This document shows positions 32,741-45,600 of a stretch of DNA of 64,000 bases, in pieces. The stretch lies in assembly GCA_021234155.1 (NCBI GenBank), contig JAJEKV010000001.1, forward strand, positions 58,001-122,000, written 5' to 3'. The notes under the pieces are model-generated. The model did no database searches. It saw nothing but the letters and a program-made list of their open reading frames with translations, and was not told where the DNA came from. The translations under genes were made by a program, and so were the position numbers. This stretch comes from Isoetes taiwanensis. Taxonomy: Eukaryota; Streptophyta; Lycopodiopsida; Isoetales; Isoetaceae. Position 1 is the first letter of the stretch, and each line of letters begins with the position of its first letter.

Positions 32741-34690
32741 AAATCTATGCTCGGCCGGCGGCCGCGATCTTGATGGCAGCTACACTATGAAGACCGCTAT
32801 CTAGAAATTATAAAACCTATCAAAGCAAGGCCGCTGCGATCTTCTGGCAGCTATACTTATGAAAACAATAGAAGTTCTAGTAGGCAAGATCGCGGTATGA
32901 TGTTCTGAAGCTGAAATGTTAGAAAATACCTTCTCGAGGGAGTCCTTAGGTGCCATGGGATCGCTGGTACCGGGCTGAGTAATGAAATCACGAAGTTTTT
33001 TTTGGGTAGGAGGGATTTCGGAGGTCGAAGCTAAATTTGAAAGAAATCGTAGTCGAAATTAGTTTTGAATGTTTTGAGTTTCAATTTATAGAACGCGACC
33101 CACGAAATTAATTGCAGCCCCTCATAATGGCGGCGTGAAAAAAGCGTGCGACCATAATGGCGTCGTCTGCGGGTGATAATAATAATTATCGGCCCGCCGC
33201 CCGTATTTATTCCACGACATTAATGCGATTAGATGCGAATATACCCGTCCGGAAAGGCGGATCCAAATGCGAAAGGTCTTTATCCACTTGGGCGTCAGCG
33301 TTCAATTTGGTCGTAATTTCCGGACTGACACTTTATCGACCATAAATGCCTCAAAAAATATCCGGTTTCACGGACCGGACAACGGCCCGCAAAATTTGAA
33401 TTCGAGAACAAACCAATTCGAAAGCGGGAAAAGCCAATTCAAATTTCATTGTTTTGCAAGATCTTCGGTATTTGGAGCGCGCCTAAAATTTGGGCCAAGT
33501 TCGGGCAAAGGAATTGCTGCAGAATTCGCATCCATTGAAAGGCTGACGAGGGCGATGATAATCCGCTTGCAATCCGCCACTACACATTGAATTTCTGCAA
33601 GCGCATCGAATTCGGGGTTTTCGCCGAGGTAAAAGGCCTATTCGATGCATATCCCTCAGCGAAGTGAACTCAACGTATCGATAATGCTGAATTTCAATTA
33701 TAAGCGCAACCTCAGGAGTCTACGCACTAACATTCACTATGTATTGCATGGATTGATAAGATACCTCGATACTTTGTTGCAACTATGTAAAATAGATGTT
33801 CTAAAAGCAAAGCGTGCACTCTGGTGTGTTTATTATACAATGTAAAGCGTGTTTCAAGTATATGCTTTCTTTCTCCATGTGGATGAAACTAAACACTTGT
33901 TTTTATGACACTGCTGCGACCGGCGGGTCCTCGGCTACAAGTTGGCGTTGACGCCACCGTGATACGTGAGGTATGAGTAATGCCTTATTACGTAAGTCAA
34001 TCGTTTAACTTTGGTGCTCCGCGAGATGCGGTGCGATACCTTCAACCATCTACACTTGCTATTGACCAAAGAACTCCCGGATATCGATAACTTTGAGTTG
34101 AACCCACTAGCTAGCCTCGAAATTTGATTTGCCGCGAGTTCTTATTGAAACGACTAGTGTGAATGCTTACAAAAGCAGCGACCGCGTTCTTACCCATGCT
34201 TTCGATAAGATCGCGGTGGCGATAGTCCTGACCATTTTTTATTTTTCGGTTCCTATTTTTTGTAGTGGTTTATGATCCACGGTGCTTTACGCTCCACGAG
34301 GATCGCGGCGCTATTCACGACCTCTTGTTTGCGGGATGGCTGATGTAATTCATTTGTATCTGGCTTTGGGGAAAAAGGTGGCGGAAGGAAGAGTCCACAA
34401 TTCGGCGCCATCACAATTCGTTGTCCGGAGGGTATGGTTGTCGTTTCAATTGTGAATGTTACGGATGGGCGATTACGCTACCAATTCGAATTGGAAATAG
34501 AAAAATGGGTGAAGCTGTGGGGACTTTTGTGTTGTGGTACAAGAAGGACATTCTTTGCTCAACTAGATAGACATGAGGAAGCTTGCACCCACCAGGTCGG
34601 ATAAAAAGCATAGATTTGGCGGGACCGAGGGAATGAGGGGTTAGCCACTAATGAGGCGAATCATGTGCAAGGGCTTTCTAGAGATGAGTT
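32741..34690. other. Non-coding stretch with recurrent GATCGCGG words
   Basis: The words GATCGCGG, GACCGCG or CCGCGATC recur near 32628, 32761, 32830, 32888, 34179, 34208 and 34310, with further cases at 28792 and 29166. Segments at 32755-32800 and 32828-32870 are near repeats (GGCCGC.GCGATCTT, GGCAGCTA.ACTATGA). Short frames at 33157-33590 have no motif. No gene is supported. Confidence 0.45.
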
Positions 34691-35490
34691 AGTTGAGGAA
34701 AGCGTGCACACTCATGCATGAATCTTTGCTACATGGCTTATGCCTATGGTGTTATCGTTTTTGCCCGATCCAAACCATCGTGTCCGGCGTGAAGTTAGGG
34801 GAAGGCTCGATAGGCTGCTACTATCATGAACATTTTTCCAATGCAAAAAAAGATCTCTATCTATTTTGCCGGGCACAATGTGAGAAATGCCCCAACTGCA
34901 TGACCTTGTGAGATGGCCCATAGCCCTCGTGCTTTCGTTGATAACATTCGGTTTCTACTCTTGTGGTTGCGGTGAAGGAGAAGGATGTGGAGAATGAACC
35001 TTACTCCATTAGACCCGAAATTGGCATCACCAAAAGAGACCTTACAAAGCATGGTCAATGGGAGACCCGAACACGCCCGGCCACCGGACTAAATGTGAAA
35101 GAAAAACTAGTCTTTGAGGCTATTCTAGACTTCAGGTCATCAGCGTCTTTGCATGAAACGATCTTTGTGCAAATTTTACATCGGAGATAGCTTGCATGAG
35201 AACCTTTTCTTTGGAACATGAAGTCCTCGGGCGCACAACTTTTGCATATAACATGCTAGATCTTTGCTCACGAAAATGGTGTAGTCCAAACCGATGTTGA
35301 ATAACAAGCGGTGTGCGTGAAAGCATGGCATAAAGCCTATGGCATTCCCATTTCCACTTTTTACAAGTGGAAGAAGCTCTTCAATGATGGCCACCGAGAA
35401 TTGCTGAGCGCGGAAATCTTTGGGTCTAAGAAGCCAAGGTCTCATACTTTTGGTGGCAATCTTTATCTTATCCATGTTCATAGATGAAAG
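34691..35490 (+). pseudogene. Decayed transposase-like region, N-terminal part
   Basis: Plus frames carry short conserved-looking pieces: a Cys-rich segment at 34861-34911 (FCRAQCEKCPNC) and, at 35326-35484, WHKAYGIPISTFYKWKKLF followed by KKPRSHT. The latter looks like a helix-turn-helix plus linker as seen near the start of DDE-type transposases. It stops after HVHR. The family is not identified. The later region at 36519-37394 may be the C-terminal part of the same element. Confidence 0.35.
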
Positions 35491-36518
35491 CAGATGCGAT
35501 GCCACACCGCTCGAAAATTACGGCGAGGGTAGCGGAACAAAATGTTAAGAGGCTACCTTGGTCTTGACTAAGAAGGATATACACCAAGAAGTAGATATTT
35601 CCGTTCTGAGAGATGACGGGCAAGCATATTTCTCCTTCGTCATTTAAATGCGCTTGGAAAGAGAATCATCGAGAGGTATCAATAGCTAAGAGGATAGCAT
35701 TTTCCAAGTGTAACACGTATTGTCATAAAAGGAAAAGCTTGCTAAGACCGGAGATCCAAACGAAAGAAGGGTACTTGCAATAGAGAGAAAATCACATATG
35801 ACGGCACATATTTCATGCGAGGAGCCTTTATCTGGTCTGGAGAGCTTTGTCGCATAGATCTCGAGCACGCTTTAACCATTATACATGATAAGATGGATCA
35901 GAATAAGACCCACGGTCCCTCGTTTAGAGAAGCTAGCAAAGTCTGTATGGAGGGGTGAACGGTGAAGGTCAGTGTTACGGTGTGCTCTCATGCGGCCATG
36001 GTATAGGTGCCTTGGGCCACTTCTCCTTTGGACCTCCGGCACGATGATTCTAATTTTCATGTGGGATCCTTGAATTGAAGACAACGGAGAATAAATCGAG
36101 GATAATTAGGGGCCATTTGAGAGATCTTGATCGTCTGAAAGCGGTGGGGTAATGCAATTTTAAACCTGAGATAACCTTAGGACAAAAATGATGAATGGCG
36201 GTAGAAATGATTTTATGCCTCCCATCAAAGGCCCCATGGTAGCAAACAAGTTGCCTAGGAGGCTTTACTTGCAACTAGATAATTGCTTTCAGGTGAGGAA
36301 TAAGAATAGATATCTTTTCTCTTACTTGTCATACTTGGTTTGGCTAGGTGTATTTGATCAAGTGCGGTGGGATTCATGATGGTTGGACACACCCACGATG
36401 ACATAGATGCCCTATTTGGAAACTACTCTACTCTAATGAGAAGATCGGATGCATTGACTATTCGAGCTTATGCAACTCTTGAGGCGGTGTAGTTCAAAGG
36501 CTCCTTCACCTTACCTTT
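35491..36518. other. Decayed DNA between two transposase-like segments
   Basis: No frame longer than about 75 codons on either strand. A fragment near 35540-35650 (LTKKDIHQEVDISV) looks coding-derived. The core of a transposase would be expected here but is not readable. Confidence 0.35.
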
Positions 36519-37394
36519 GTGACAGAGGTTCCCGATTGGAAGGAATTAGTGAAAGGTTTCATCCCTTATAAGAAGGACCGTTTATGTGGTCACTTGGAAC
36601 CTCTACTCTTCAAGTTACGCATGAAGGATGGATGGCCACTAATGTTCTACAAGATGAGGCGGGGCATAGGGAGTGGCTCCACGAAAAGGGAATCGAGAAT
36701 GTGGAAGAAGGATGCCCAAGGTTTATCTATGATTCGAGAGGGTCTCCTAAGGTCCTGCAGCCATATGGGAGCTTGAAAGATATAGGTGCATTAAGAGCTT
36801 CTATTGCCAAGTACATGATGCAATGGGCAGCTATTTCTAGATTTGGCGATAAGTCATGGTCCAACACATATATGAATGAAGTTATTGACTCTTGGTCCAC
36901 CTTGTTGCGAGTGCTTGGTGGCGATAAAACCCGGGTAGAGCTCTCATTCAGGATTTCTCGCCCACACACGAGGGCAAAGTGCATTGGAAGAACCCGAAAG
37001 AGTGTTTGTGGATGAGCACATTGAAGCATCTCATTACGTTGGGCCTTTTCGGGTAGACCCAAGAACCCGGTTGAAATATTCGACCCCCTACCAAGATATC
37101 AAGAAGGGAATGCTCTTGCTAATCGGACCACATGATAAGCGCCCGACATGGATGGGTTTTTGCGAAGAGGACCCAATAGAGGACCCTAATCTCCCACATT
37201 ACGAAGAGGTGTTTGTCTCTTGGTTTGAACTTTGTTGCGAAAGGGAACCTCATATGCAATGCAATATAGGGATTCTTTGGAGCAAGAATTGGAGACCCAA
37301 TCCTAATGACCCGCCACGCTACCAACCTTTGAAAACAATAGACTATGGTTGGGCCGTAGAGACCGGGCCATTGTCGATTGGTGATCCCCAGTAG
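36519..37394 (+). pseudogene. Decayed transposase-like region, C-terminal part
   Basis: Three plus frames chain together. 36519-36776 starts TEVPDWKELVKGFI and has GHLEPLLFK; 36584-37015 overlaps it; 36984-37394 (137 codons) reads PFRVDPRTRLKYSTPYQDI, MLLLIGPHDKRPTWMGFCEE, a Trp-rich YEEVFVSWFELCCE, and LKTIDYGWAVE before its stop. The last frame is like a small beta-barrel module (PTWMG... then a W-rich strand) such as those at the C-terminus of some plant transposon proteins. Frame changes near 36650 and 36990 break the gene. I cannot name the family; inference only. Confidence 0.4.
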
Positions 37395-37554
37395 TGTTAG
37401 GGCTCGATTGCAAGAATTAGTGGCTAAAAAGCTAAGGGCGATGATGAGAACTCTTGAGGTATGCAATGCTCTTTTACATAATTACTACATCATTCATAAC
37501 ATGAAAGTTACAATAGACTAGTTATTATTTATTAAGCTCTGCGTTTTCCATCTC

Positions 37555-38815
37555 AACACAAGAGCTCTTACACTATACAATGCTAAGCAATTGATTCATT
37601 CATCACCGGGATGCGTAGTAGTGATCCCCGATATCTCATAGCTCATTCGCTCGGGGAAGCCAAATCGGATGGATCATTACCGAATTGACGCAGGAGAAAG
37701 CGAATCTCGGCCCAAAGCTTTGCGCCAGCGGTAGGGATCAAGAAGAAGATGCCCATCCTAGGCAACCAACAAGATCAGAGTGGCTCATTGAGCACTTGAT
37801 CGCCTCGATGTGGTGAACTGATGAAGGTGAAAAATCCATGGGAGAAGAGTGAACTTTACCCCCGAAGTGAGAAGCTTTTATAGTGAAGTAGAATGATTGA
37901 GGTGAATTATTGGGCTTGACTTCGGCGCCATTATTGCTCGTGTATAAGACCGTTGTATAAATACAAGTATAATACATCTTTCGTATGGATATATGTATGC
38001 TTTTAAAACATGTGCTTGAGTAATTCAGGTGTGGTTGAAATTAGGAACTGCTTGCAGATATACTGGAAGTCGAAGAGCACACCCTTACACTACATTCAGG
38101 TATGATACATCAAACGTGCTTTCATTGTGGTATTATTTCCTTACATAGCTCTTACACTATACAATGCTAAACAAGTGATGCATTGACTATTCGAGATCGT
38201 AGTAGTGATAGCACATCGTTACAATATACTCGGTTAAAGGTCATTGATATTACATCCTTAATCGGAATGCTATTACATCCTTACTTAGTTATTAGGTACC
38301 CATGTCATTATTACATTATTAGCGGTCTTGATTCACTCGTCATCAACATCAAAGCTTCGTGATGCCATTGACTCATAGATCTCGATCGGGGAAGCCGATA
38401 AATATGGACTTTAACGTAGTGAGCTTCTGCAAGCACTAGCGGTGTCCATCGACTTTAGATAAGAGCCATGGATCAAGGCTGACGCCATTTCTAGCGCATT
38501 AAGCCCGGATCGTTGTAGCTCAAGTAACACTTGAAAAGAGCGGATGTGCTCACGGGCCGAGGCATCGAGGAAGCCATGGAAGATGAATGGCCTCTACCCC
38601 TCGTGAAGCCGTTTTATAGTGAAGTAAAATTATTGATGTGAATTATTGGCGTACAATGTAGAGCCATTATTGAGCTTATACGAGTGTCATGTACACGTAC
38701 AAGTATAACACAAAATTTGTATGTATATGTGTATGTTAATTACCTCATGTTTGTTGGGCTCGAGAACTAGGTGAAAGTATTCGTGCTTGAGCAAATAAGG
38801 TGTGCTCAAAATTCT
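37555..38815 (+). repeat. Diverged two-copy tandem repeat, about 590 bp
   Basis: The segments 37555-38040 and 38150-38815 share ordered words: GCTCTTACACTATACAATGC, GTAGTAGTGAT, CGGGGAAGCC, TTTTATAGTGAAGTA, GGTGAATTATTGG, GCCATTATTG, TACAAGTATAA and GTATGGATATATGTATG-like ends. The copies have many indels. No coding role is seen. Confidence 0.65.
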
Positions 38816-39246
38816 CAAAATTGCGTTATTTTATCCAATTAATGAAATCATGCTTTATACCTGTATGCTTCAGCGATCCTCTGCTGCAATCGATTGCTCT
38901 TGTGATTTAGGGTAACATTTAAGGTAAAATTTAAACTCCAGTGAGTAATTCCTAGCAATAATAGAAGTCGGATGAGAAGCACATCAACCTGGTGATATCT
39001 GCGCCGTTTGAGAGAAGAGAATGCCTAAAAGGGAGAATGCGAAAATTAGTCGGAAAGAAAAATATCTAACACCGCACACTTGCAGGTGTCCAAAATCCAA
39101 GCACACTTTGATAACCCGGCATTGCTCCAACGATTGCTTCGGCTCTAGCATGCAAACACCTTGATTCGCTTTTTCGCGAAACATAATCGGAAGGCCGTTT
39201 CCATTGGACCCGGTGACCCATTATCGCGAAAAATTTCTAACAAATA

Positions 39247-39746
39247 TCCGCTACAAAGTTTTCCCGATCCAAGCTTTGATGTGCTACGCTAGGCGAACTC
39301 TACGGATGCATCTTTGCGTTAACCGACGGGCGCCGCCCACAACCAAGAGAGATAAAGTTCTTTTGCGGAAAAATAAGAAGAAAAAAAAAATGTTGGAAGA
39401 AGAAGTTTTGACGGAAAAAAGCGTTTTGGCGGAAAAAGCGTGAGTTTTGGGGCGGAAATAACTGCCAAATTGAGAGAGAAAGGGCAAAAACTTTTAAGTA
39501 AGTAGATCCGCTACAAAGTTTTCCCGATCCAAGCTTTGATGTGCTCTGCTAGGCGAACTCTAGATGCATGATGCGTTAACCGACGGGCACCGCCCACAAC
39601 CAAGAGAGATAAAGTTGCTGCCGGAAAAATAAGAAAAAAAAAATGTTGGAAGAAGAAGTTTTGACGGAAAAAAGCGTGAGTTTTGGGAGCCGGAAAGGGC
39701 ACACCGGCGTGAGAGAGAAAGGGCAAAAGCTTTTTAAGTAAGTAGA
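39247..39746 (-). repeat. Tandem duplication of Helitron 5' terminus
   Basis: 39247-39506 and 39507-39746 both start TCCGCTACAAAGTTTTCCCG and both end in TTTTAAGTAAGTAGA, the reverse of the 5' end TCTACTTACTTAAAA. Unit E thus has two potential 5' ends, at 39746 and 39506. The copies differ by small indels, including loss of one GCGTTTTGGCGGAAAAA segment. Confidence 0.85.
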
Positions 39747-42700
39747 CTAGTAAACGTGCGCCCGGCGTTGCCGGGCTAATGTTTTAGCATGTGTTTTTAC
39801 TCGGCCTTTTAACGTCCATATGTGAAACTTTCGAAAACAGCACATATTGATACGGGCAATTATTTTTGTTATTGAAATTGTCTAATGACAGTACCACTAT
39901 TTCTTGTCTCAACCCTAAACCCATTTTAGCTTCTACAGAAAAATGTCGGTTTATCTTTAGGCAGAATAGCCCTTTATATATTGCCATTGTTCTTCCCACA
40001 AAAATAATTCTAAGGACTTCAGTTATACACAATTGTTTGCTTCGACAATCTCACGGGGCTCCAAAGACCATTATGTTTTGCCATTTTCTTCATTGAAAAG
40101 ATGCCCTCAACTAAGAATTTCAGCTATACACATTGTTCCCTTCCCAACATTCATGGGCATGCTCACTTGAAACATGCTTTTCAGGATCTAACACTACAAA
40201 CACCCATCCTCACTTAAAACATGTTTTTTAGGATCTAATATGGTAAACACCTGAATGATGTTGTCATGTTCATCATAAGAAAGCACATGTCTTGCATCAT
40301 AAGTTCTCGTTTTTTGCTATAAATACACATAGTAAGCATTTGTAGCCATCAATATCCAATTCTAGCATTTGCCCAACGTTGCCACGCCTAGTAGGCTTGT
40401 ATGATTCTTTGAACCTTCTATGCAGTTCATGTTCTTTTATAACTTTTTGCAATTCTACTATAGTGCTTTGGGGTTTAGTAGCTTTGGGTTGAACTTAGAT
40501 ACGAAGCCTCGTTGTCAAATATATTTTCCAAAAAAAAAAATCCTCTACAATAGGCTACATGCCATAAACGTGTTTTAAATATTATTGCCTTGCCATAGGA
40601 TAACTAAGCACACAAAATAACATCAAATTTTTGCAACCTGTAGTAACCAATGCAATTTTCTTGAACAATTCTAAGTTTCGAGTACAACATGTTCTTTCAA
40701 GGCACAAAAACTACTCGGAATAATCAACCAAATACTCTAGTGCATATGGAAATTCACTGTATAAAGTGATTCTGAACATTATTTATGCAGTTGGAAGAGC
40801 TATAAAAATTGCAGTGACTCAATGGAACACAATTCAGAATTTGCTTTGAGAAGAGTAATGTGGCTGCAAGGAATGCCAAAACTTTAGTAGAAGGTATTAA
40901 ATAACAGAAAATAAGTCAATTATTGAGTCCTCTTGTTTCCGCTTCTTTTGTGAACCATGTAGCATTTGAGCTGGTAAAATTGTTACAACTACAAATGCCT
41001 TCAACCATGTCTACTATACTAAGGCTATATGACATACTACAGCTAATTTGAAATGCATCAAAGCATGACTGGAGAAAAGGAAGCACCATCATGGTCTGAT
41101 AGAATAAGGTTCTCATAACCAAAATCACCTGGCATACAACAATTCTTTATGGACCATAGGGTCAGTGCATGCATTGAGATGTGTCAAAACGTAAATTGAG
41201 AAGGAGAAGCACATGAAAAACACTTATTGATATGCAATTTTTTGCCTGTTCAAATGGGTAGCTCAATCATGTGAAATGTATCAAAGTATAACTTGAAATA
41301 TGAAGCATAACATCAAAGAAAAAGGATTTTATGCACAAAGGATTCATCCGGCATGGTGTTGGAAAAGAAGGGTTGACATGCCTGAAGCTTTTTGCTAAAG
41401 ATATAAACTCTAAAGAAACTTAGTTAGATTTTATACCCTGATAGGAAGTGGAGGCCTGTGGAAGCCTGAAATCTTCTAGAGACTATGACAGATGTTGCCT
41501 GCAACGTATGAAATTATTAAAATTCTCCATGAGACATAATTTAAAAGCAAATTAGAAATATTAGAAAAATAACAGAAATGATGTATAAGCCTTTCAACAA
41601 AACTAGTTATATACGAAATGAAACGTGAACATGAACTTCAAGAAAACCCATTTGCAGGTAAAATGAAACAGGAGCTGCAGAAGATCAGGCCTTAAACTTG
41701 AGGTCCTTAACCTTTACTCCAAAACCATAGAGCACGGATCAGAGTGGAAAATCAACTGGGTAATAAATTAACATATCTGGATAATACACTCCAGGTAGAA
41801 ATGGCATAGCCAAAGCAGAGAATAAAGGAAGTGCGGTTTCCCAATTTCCTTTTGAAAAGGTTAAGAAGATGGTTTCCTCCTTGTATTCTCAGTTTGAATG
41901 GCATGGTTTGAACACCACGCAGTCAATTTAGAACATGCAGTAGCTTTGCTTTCAGAAAGGGCGAGCACGCTGACATAATCATTCTTGGTTTGTTAGCTCT
42001 GTTAAAAACACCGTATCCAGGATGCCAACCCTTTGTTGGCCCTGCACATATATTATTGATACTTTTAGATGCAAACTTCATTGGTAGCATATAAAAACCT
42101 TATCTAAGGACCACCTAGCCAAAGCATGTCATAAACTAATACCAAATTTAGAGGGCCTTCTAGCTAACGCAGGCCATAAACCAATAGATTACTTTTTAGA
42201 ATTAAAATTCCATCTTTTCCCTCACATGATATGACTCCATACTATATGCTAGTATGCAAGCGTCCTGACAAACCTTTGCGTTGATTCTCAATTTATCCAA
42301 ATCATGTACATTTCAACAAATCATCTCTAAAAAGATCTTTGACAAATCTATGTTTCATAAAAGTAGAAGGATTTTGTTTAGGAAGACAAAGGGAGTGCAA
42401 TATGGTATCTAATATGGACATAAAGAATGGCATGCAATACATGTAACAATTGCCAATATGAGCAATCAACTGGTCCACATTTGCTGATATATAACAATGG
42501 AGTTGCTGATTTGTGCCTAGGACATGCATTATCATTATGTATACAATAAAAAGCCAAACAACAACCATCAACTTTGCTGCGTGTTTCTTAGTCTCTTATT
42601 CTTTGAATAATAAAAGGATAAATTGCCATTCTTTGAATATTAGCTACTCAGGTCCCTTTCTCCAAATCTGCACATGCAAAGCACAATTATATTATAGTAC

Positions 42701-44702
42701 ATGTAAAACAATGACGAATAGTCTAAGATATAATCAAAACAATAACAAATCCTTGTTGCGCAATAATAAGTATAGATGCAGCACAATCCTTTTAAATCCA
42801 AACATGTAATCTCAGAATTTTTTGAATCTAAGCACATACGTAGGAAAAGCCCATAATGCTCATTTGCCTTTTCTGAAGTCGATAGACTGTCAGCTTGCAA
42901 CTAAACTCCATATAGTGGCTTTGGCTACCTCCTCCACATGGCTCTTGATCATGAAAGGAAGGGAGCATGAATCACATCACGTCAGTTCTATTTACAACGG
43001 TTAGAAGTTAAAAGCTGGATCACAACATTATAACTATAAATAAACGAAAATAACTGTGATAGCATGGAAGCGACCATAAAATTAAAAATAGTAACCTAAA
43101 TTCATTAAGCGCAGAATTACCAATGGCATAAGGGATGTACCTCATTTTGCTCAGTTTCTCTTTTGCTCTTGCAGCGGATAAAGAATGTGTCAGCATTTCT
43201 TCATGTGATCCAGTTTGGATTTCGCACAGATTGTTGACGCCTGACCTTCACATATTATTGAAGTTCAATAATTATTGAAGGAACAATTGGAAGATCACAA
43301 AACGTTGTAGTAAACGTGTGAGGGCCTCCATCCAAGAATGGCCGATTCAGACCTGCTACTGTGAGGTAGCAAAATGTTAACCTGCAAATATCTAAAAAAG
43401 TTAGCAACACCAACAGCATAAATAATATTCCAAAAGTCCTATCTAGTGCCCAACTTAAGAAAAGTGGAAAGACAAATAGAAAGGTGAGACAGTATCTAAG
43501 AAGAGAATTACAAAAGACCTGGAAAGGAACACTGCCTCCGCAATAAACTTGAAGTTTACAGACAAAAAATGGATGAATTTCATACCCAAATCAAATGCCC
43601 TTGACATATACAGCAATGAATATGAACTCAGAAAGGGCAATAATAGAGCATTCAAATACGACAGATTCATCCATGAAAGAGCTCATCCACTTGACCCGGT
43701 ATAGCGGCAAAAGAGCGAAATCACGACTCTTTGCCGAAATCCATATATGCCCATATATACATGGACAGAAAATAAAAACAATACATGGAATGGCAATTTC
43801 ATATGCATGATCAATTGCTTCTACGAATGGCTGCAACATTAAGATCACCTTTGCAAAATGTCACCTCAAAAAATGGGTCAGCTTTGCCACCAAGTACTTT
43901 AGATGTAATCCAACTGTAACACTTGATGTAATCCAACTGTAATCCAAGTGTGATAGCCCGGATGCAGAACCGTCTTCTTGAAGCAGCACCTGAAGACAAA
44001 CAGATGAAAGCATATAAATACTTCCAAAAGAACCAATTTGGTGTACAACATGTAAAAATGCATGTTTTGGTGTAATGCATGTTGTTCCCTGTTCATGTTA
44101 CGGAATATCCAGCACAGAATCCCTGTTCCCTATTCCCGTTACAGACTATTCCCTATTTGGAGTCACATTGAAAAGGTGGGAGCCAAAGCAGATGTGATGA
44201 TCGAGCTGGGCATCAGAACCGGAGGTAAGGTTTAAGGCATGATTTAACCGCATCTGAAACGCTGGATCCCCAGTTAAATGCATGAAATGCAAATGGGCCG
44301 AAATACAGAATCGATTTTTTAAAACCCTAAGCCACCACGATTTTCCTTCCATGAGCAAGACAGGAGCTATAAACGGCAAGGATTAGAAGTAGAATCAAAC
44401 CTCTTGAAGATCGAAAGAAATCAGTACATTTTGCAGAACCGGTGGCCTTGCAAATCCAAGCTTTCTTGTGCTTTGCTTTGGTGAACTCTGGCCGCCATGC
44501 TGCTGCGTTAACAGACGGGCACCGCCCACACCCAGGAGAGAGAAAGTTCCTACCGGAAAAATGAAGAGAAGCAAAAAAAAACGTTAAAAGAAGAAGTTTT
44601 GGCCGGAAAACGCTTTTTTGCCGGAAAAAGCGTGAGTGTTGGGAGCCGGAAAGGGGACACCGGCGTGAGAGAGAAAGGGCAAAAACTTTTTAAGTAAGTA
44701 GA
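39747..44702 (-). mobile_element. Helitron unit D, 4956 bp
   Basis: Read on the minus strand: 5' end TCTACTTACTTAAAAAG at 44702, 3' hairpin GCCCGGC-AAC-GCCGGGC (39776-39760), then GCACGTTTA and CTAG (39750-39747). Both ends are intact. The 5' subterminal 250 bp (CTTTCTTGTGCTTTG, ACGGGCACCGCCCACA, GCCGGAAA) match those of unit E. The interior has no long frame; minus frames at 43848-43591 and 42571-42302 have no motif, so captured exons are possible but not shown. Inserted directly against units E and C. Confidence 0.8.
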
Positions 44703-45600
44703 CTAGTAAACGGGTGCCCGGCGTTGCCGGGCTAATGTCCTGGCGCATGTGTTTTTACTCGGCCTTTAACGTTCATATGCATGTTGATATAGGCAAGAAT
44801 AGACAATATTTGCTTTTGTAAATATTTTTGTTATTGAAATTGTCTAATAACAGTATCATCAATGTATTAACTTTAAGTTTATTATTTCAACAAAGAGAAC
44901 AATGCTTTATAACGAATGTGTTAAATCTACCTCTAAGGACGAAAATTTGGAAAGACGAATCCAAAACTTCTGCTCAAAATGTCACCCTTAGAAATAATTA
45001 AGTACACCAACAAAAAATAGTGTGTACGGCATTGCCGGGCTAATGCCTTAATTGTCTGTCACTTTTGATTTGTGATAAATTTTTAAATGTAATTTTTGAT
45101 TTGTTATCATCTTTTTAAATGTCTAGTTAATTTGTTCATCACAAATATGTGCCAATTTCAATCAATGGTATTGGTTCTAAATGCTTAATTGTAATTAGAT
45201 CAGTAATGCGGATAAAAGCATGCATTTAATATGATAGTGTCCAACATTATTGCGCATAAGTAAAAGTGCCGGCCACATTATTGCGCATAAGTAAAAGTGC
45301 CGGGAATGGCCGGGCATGTGTTATTTCTCGGCCTTTAACTTTCATACGCGCAGCTTCGATAACAATACATGTTGATATTGGCAAGAATAGATATTATTTG
45401 CTTTTGTAAATATTTTTGTTATTGAAATTGTCTAAGTATTAACTTTGCGTTTATGAATTTCAGTAGAGAAAACAATGCTTTATAACGAACGTGTAAAGAC
45501 CAAAATTTGGAAAGACATTCAAAACTTGTGCTCAAAATGACACTAAAGTAAATGTATGCCCTGCATTGCCATGCATAAGTCGATAAGTCGAGGTTTGTAT
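44703..45600 (-). repeat. Stacked Helitron 3' ends inside unit C
   Basis: Hairpin-like words recur: GCCCGGCGTTGCCGGGCTAATG (44716), TACGGCATTGCCGGGCTAATG (about 45013), GTGCCGGGAATGGCCGGGCATG (about 45288) and GCCCTGCATTGCCATGCATA (about 45559). The first and third are each followed by CTCGGCCTTTAAC, TTGATAT.GGCAAGAATAGA, TTTTTGTTATTGAAATTGTC, AACAATGCTTTATAACGAA and AAAATTTGGAAAGAC. So at least two full 3'-end copies (about 300 bp each) lie in tandem, plus two shorter ones. Confidence 0.75.

Larger units (their letters stand above)
25267..39746 (-). mobile_element. Helitron unit E, about 14.5 kb, composite
   Basis: The 5' end at 39746 (minus strand TCTACTTACTTAAAAAGC) is canonical for the A-E family. 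The 3' end at 25267-25295 is decayed: CTAC on the plus strand in place of CTAG and a disrupted hairpin (GCGGCGTTCTTGCGGGC), followed by GCTAATGTT and TGTGTTTT.CTCGGC exactly as in units C and D. The 5' terminal 240-260 bp are duplicated. The interior holds about 8 kb of decayed coding DNA on both strands, so it may be an older element enlarged by other insertions. No Rep/helicase was recognised. Confidence 0.55.
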
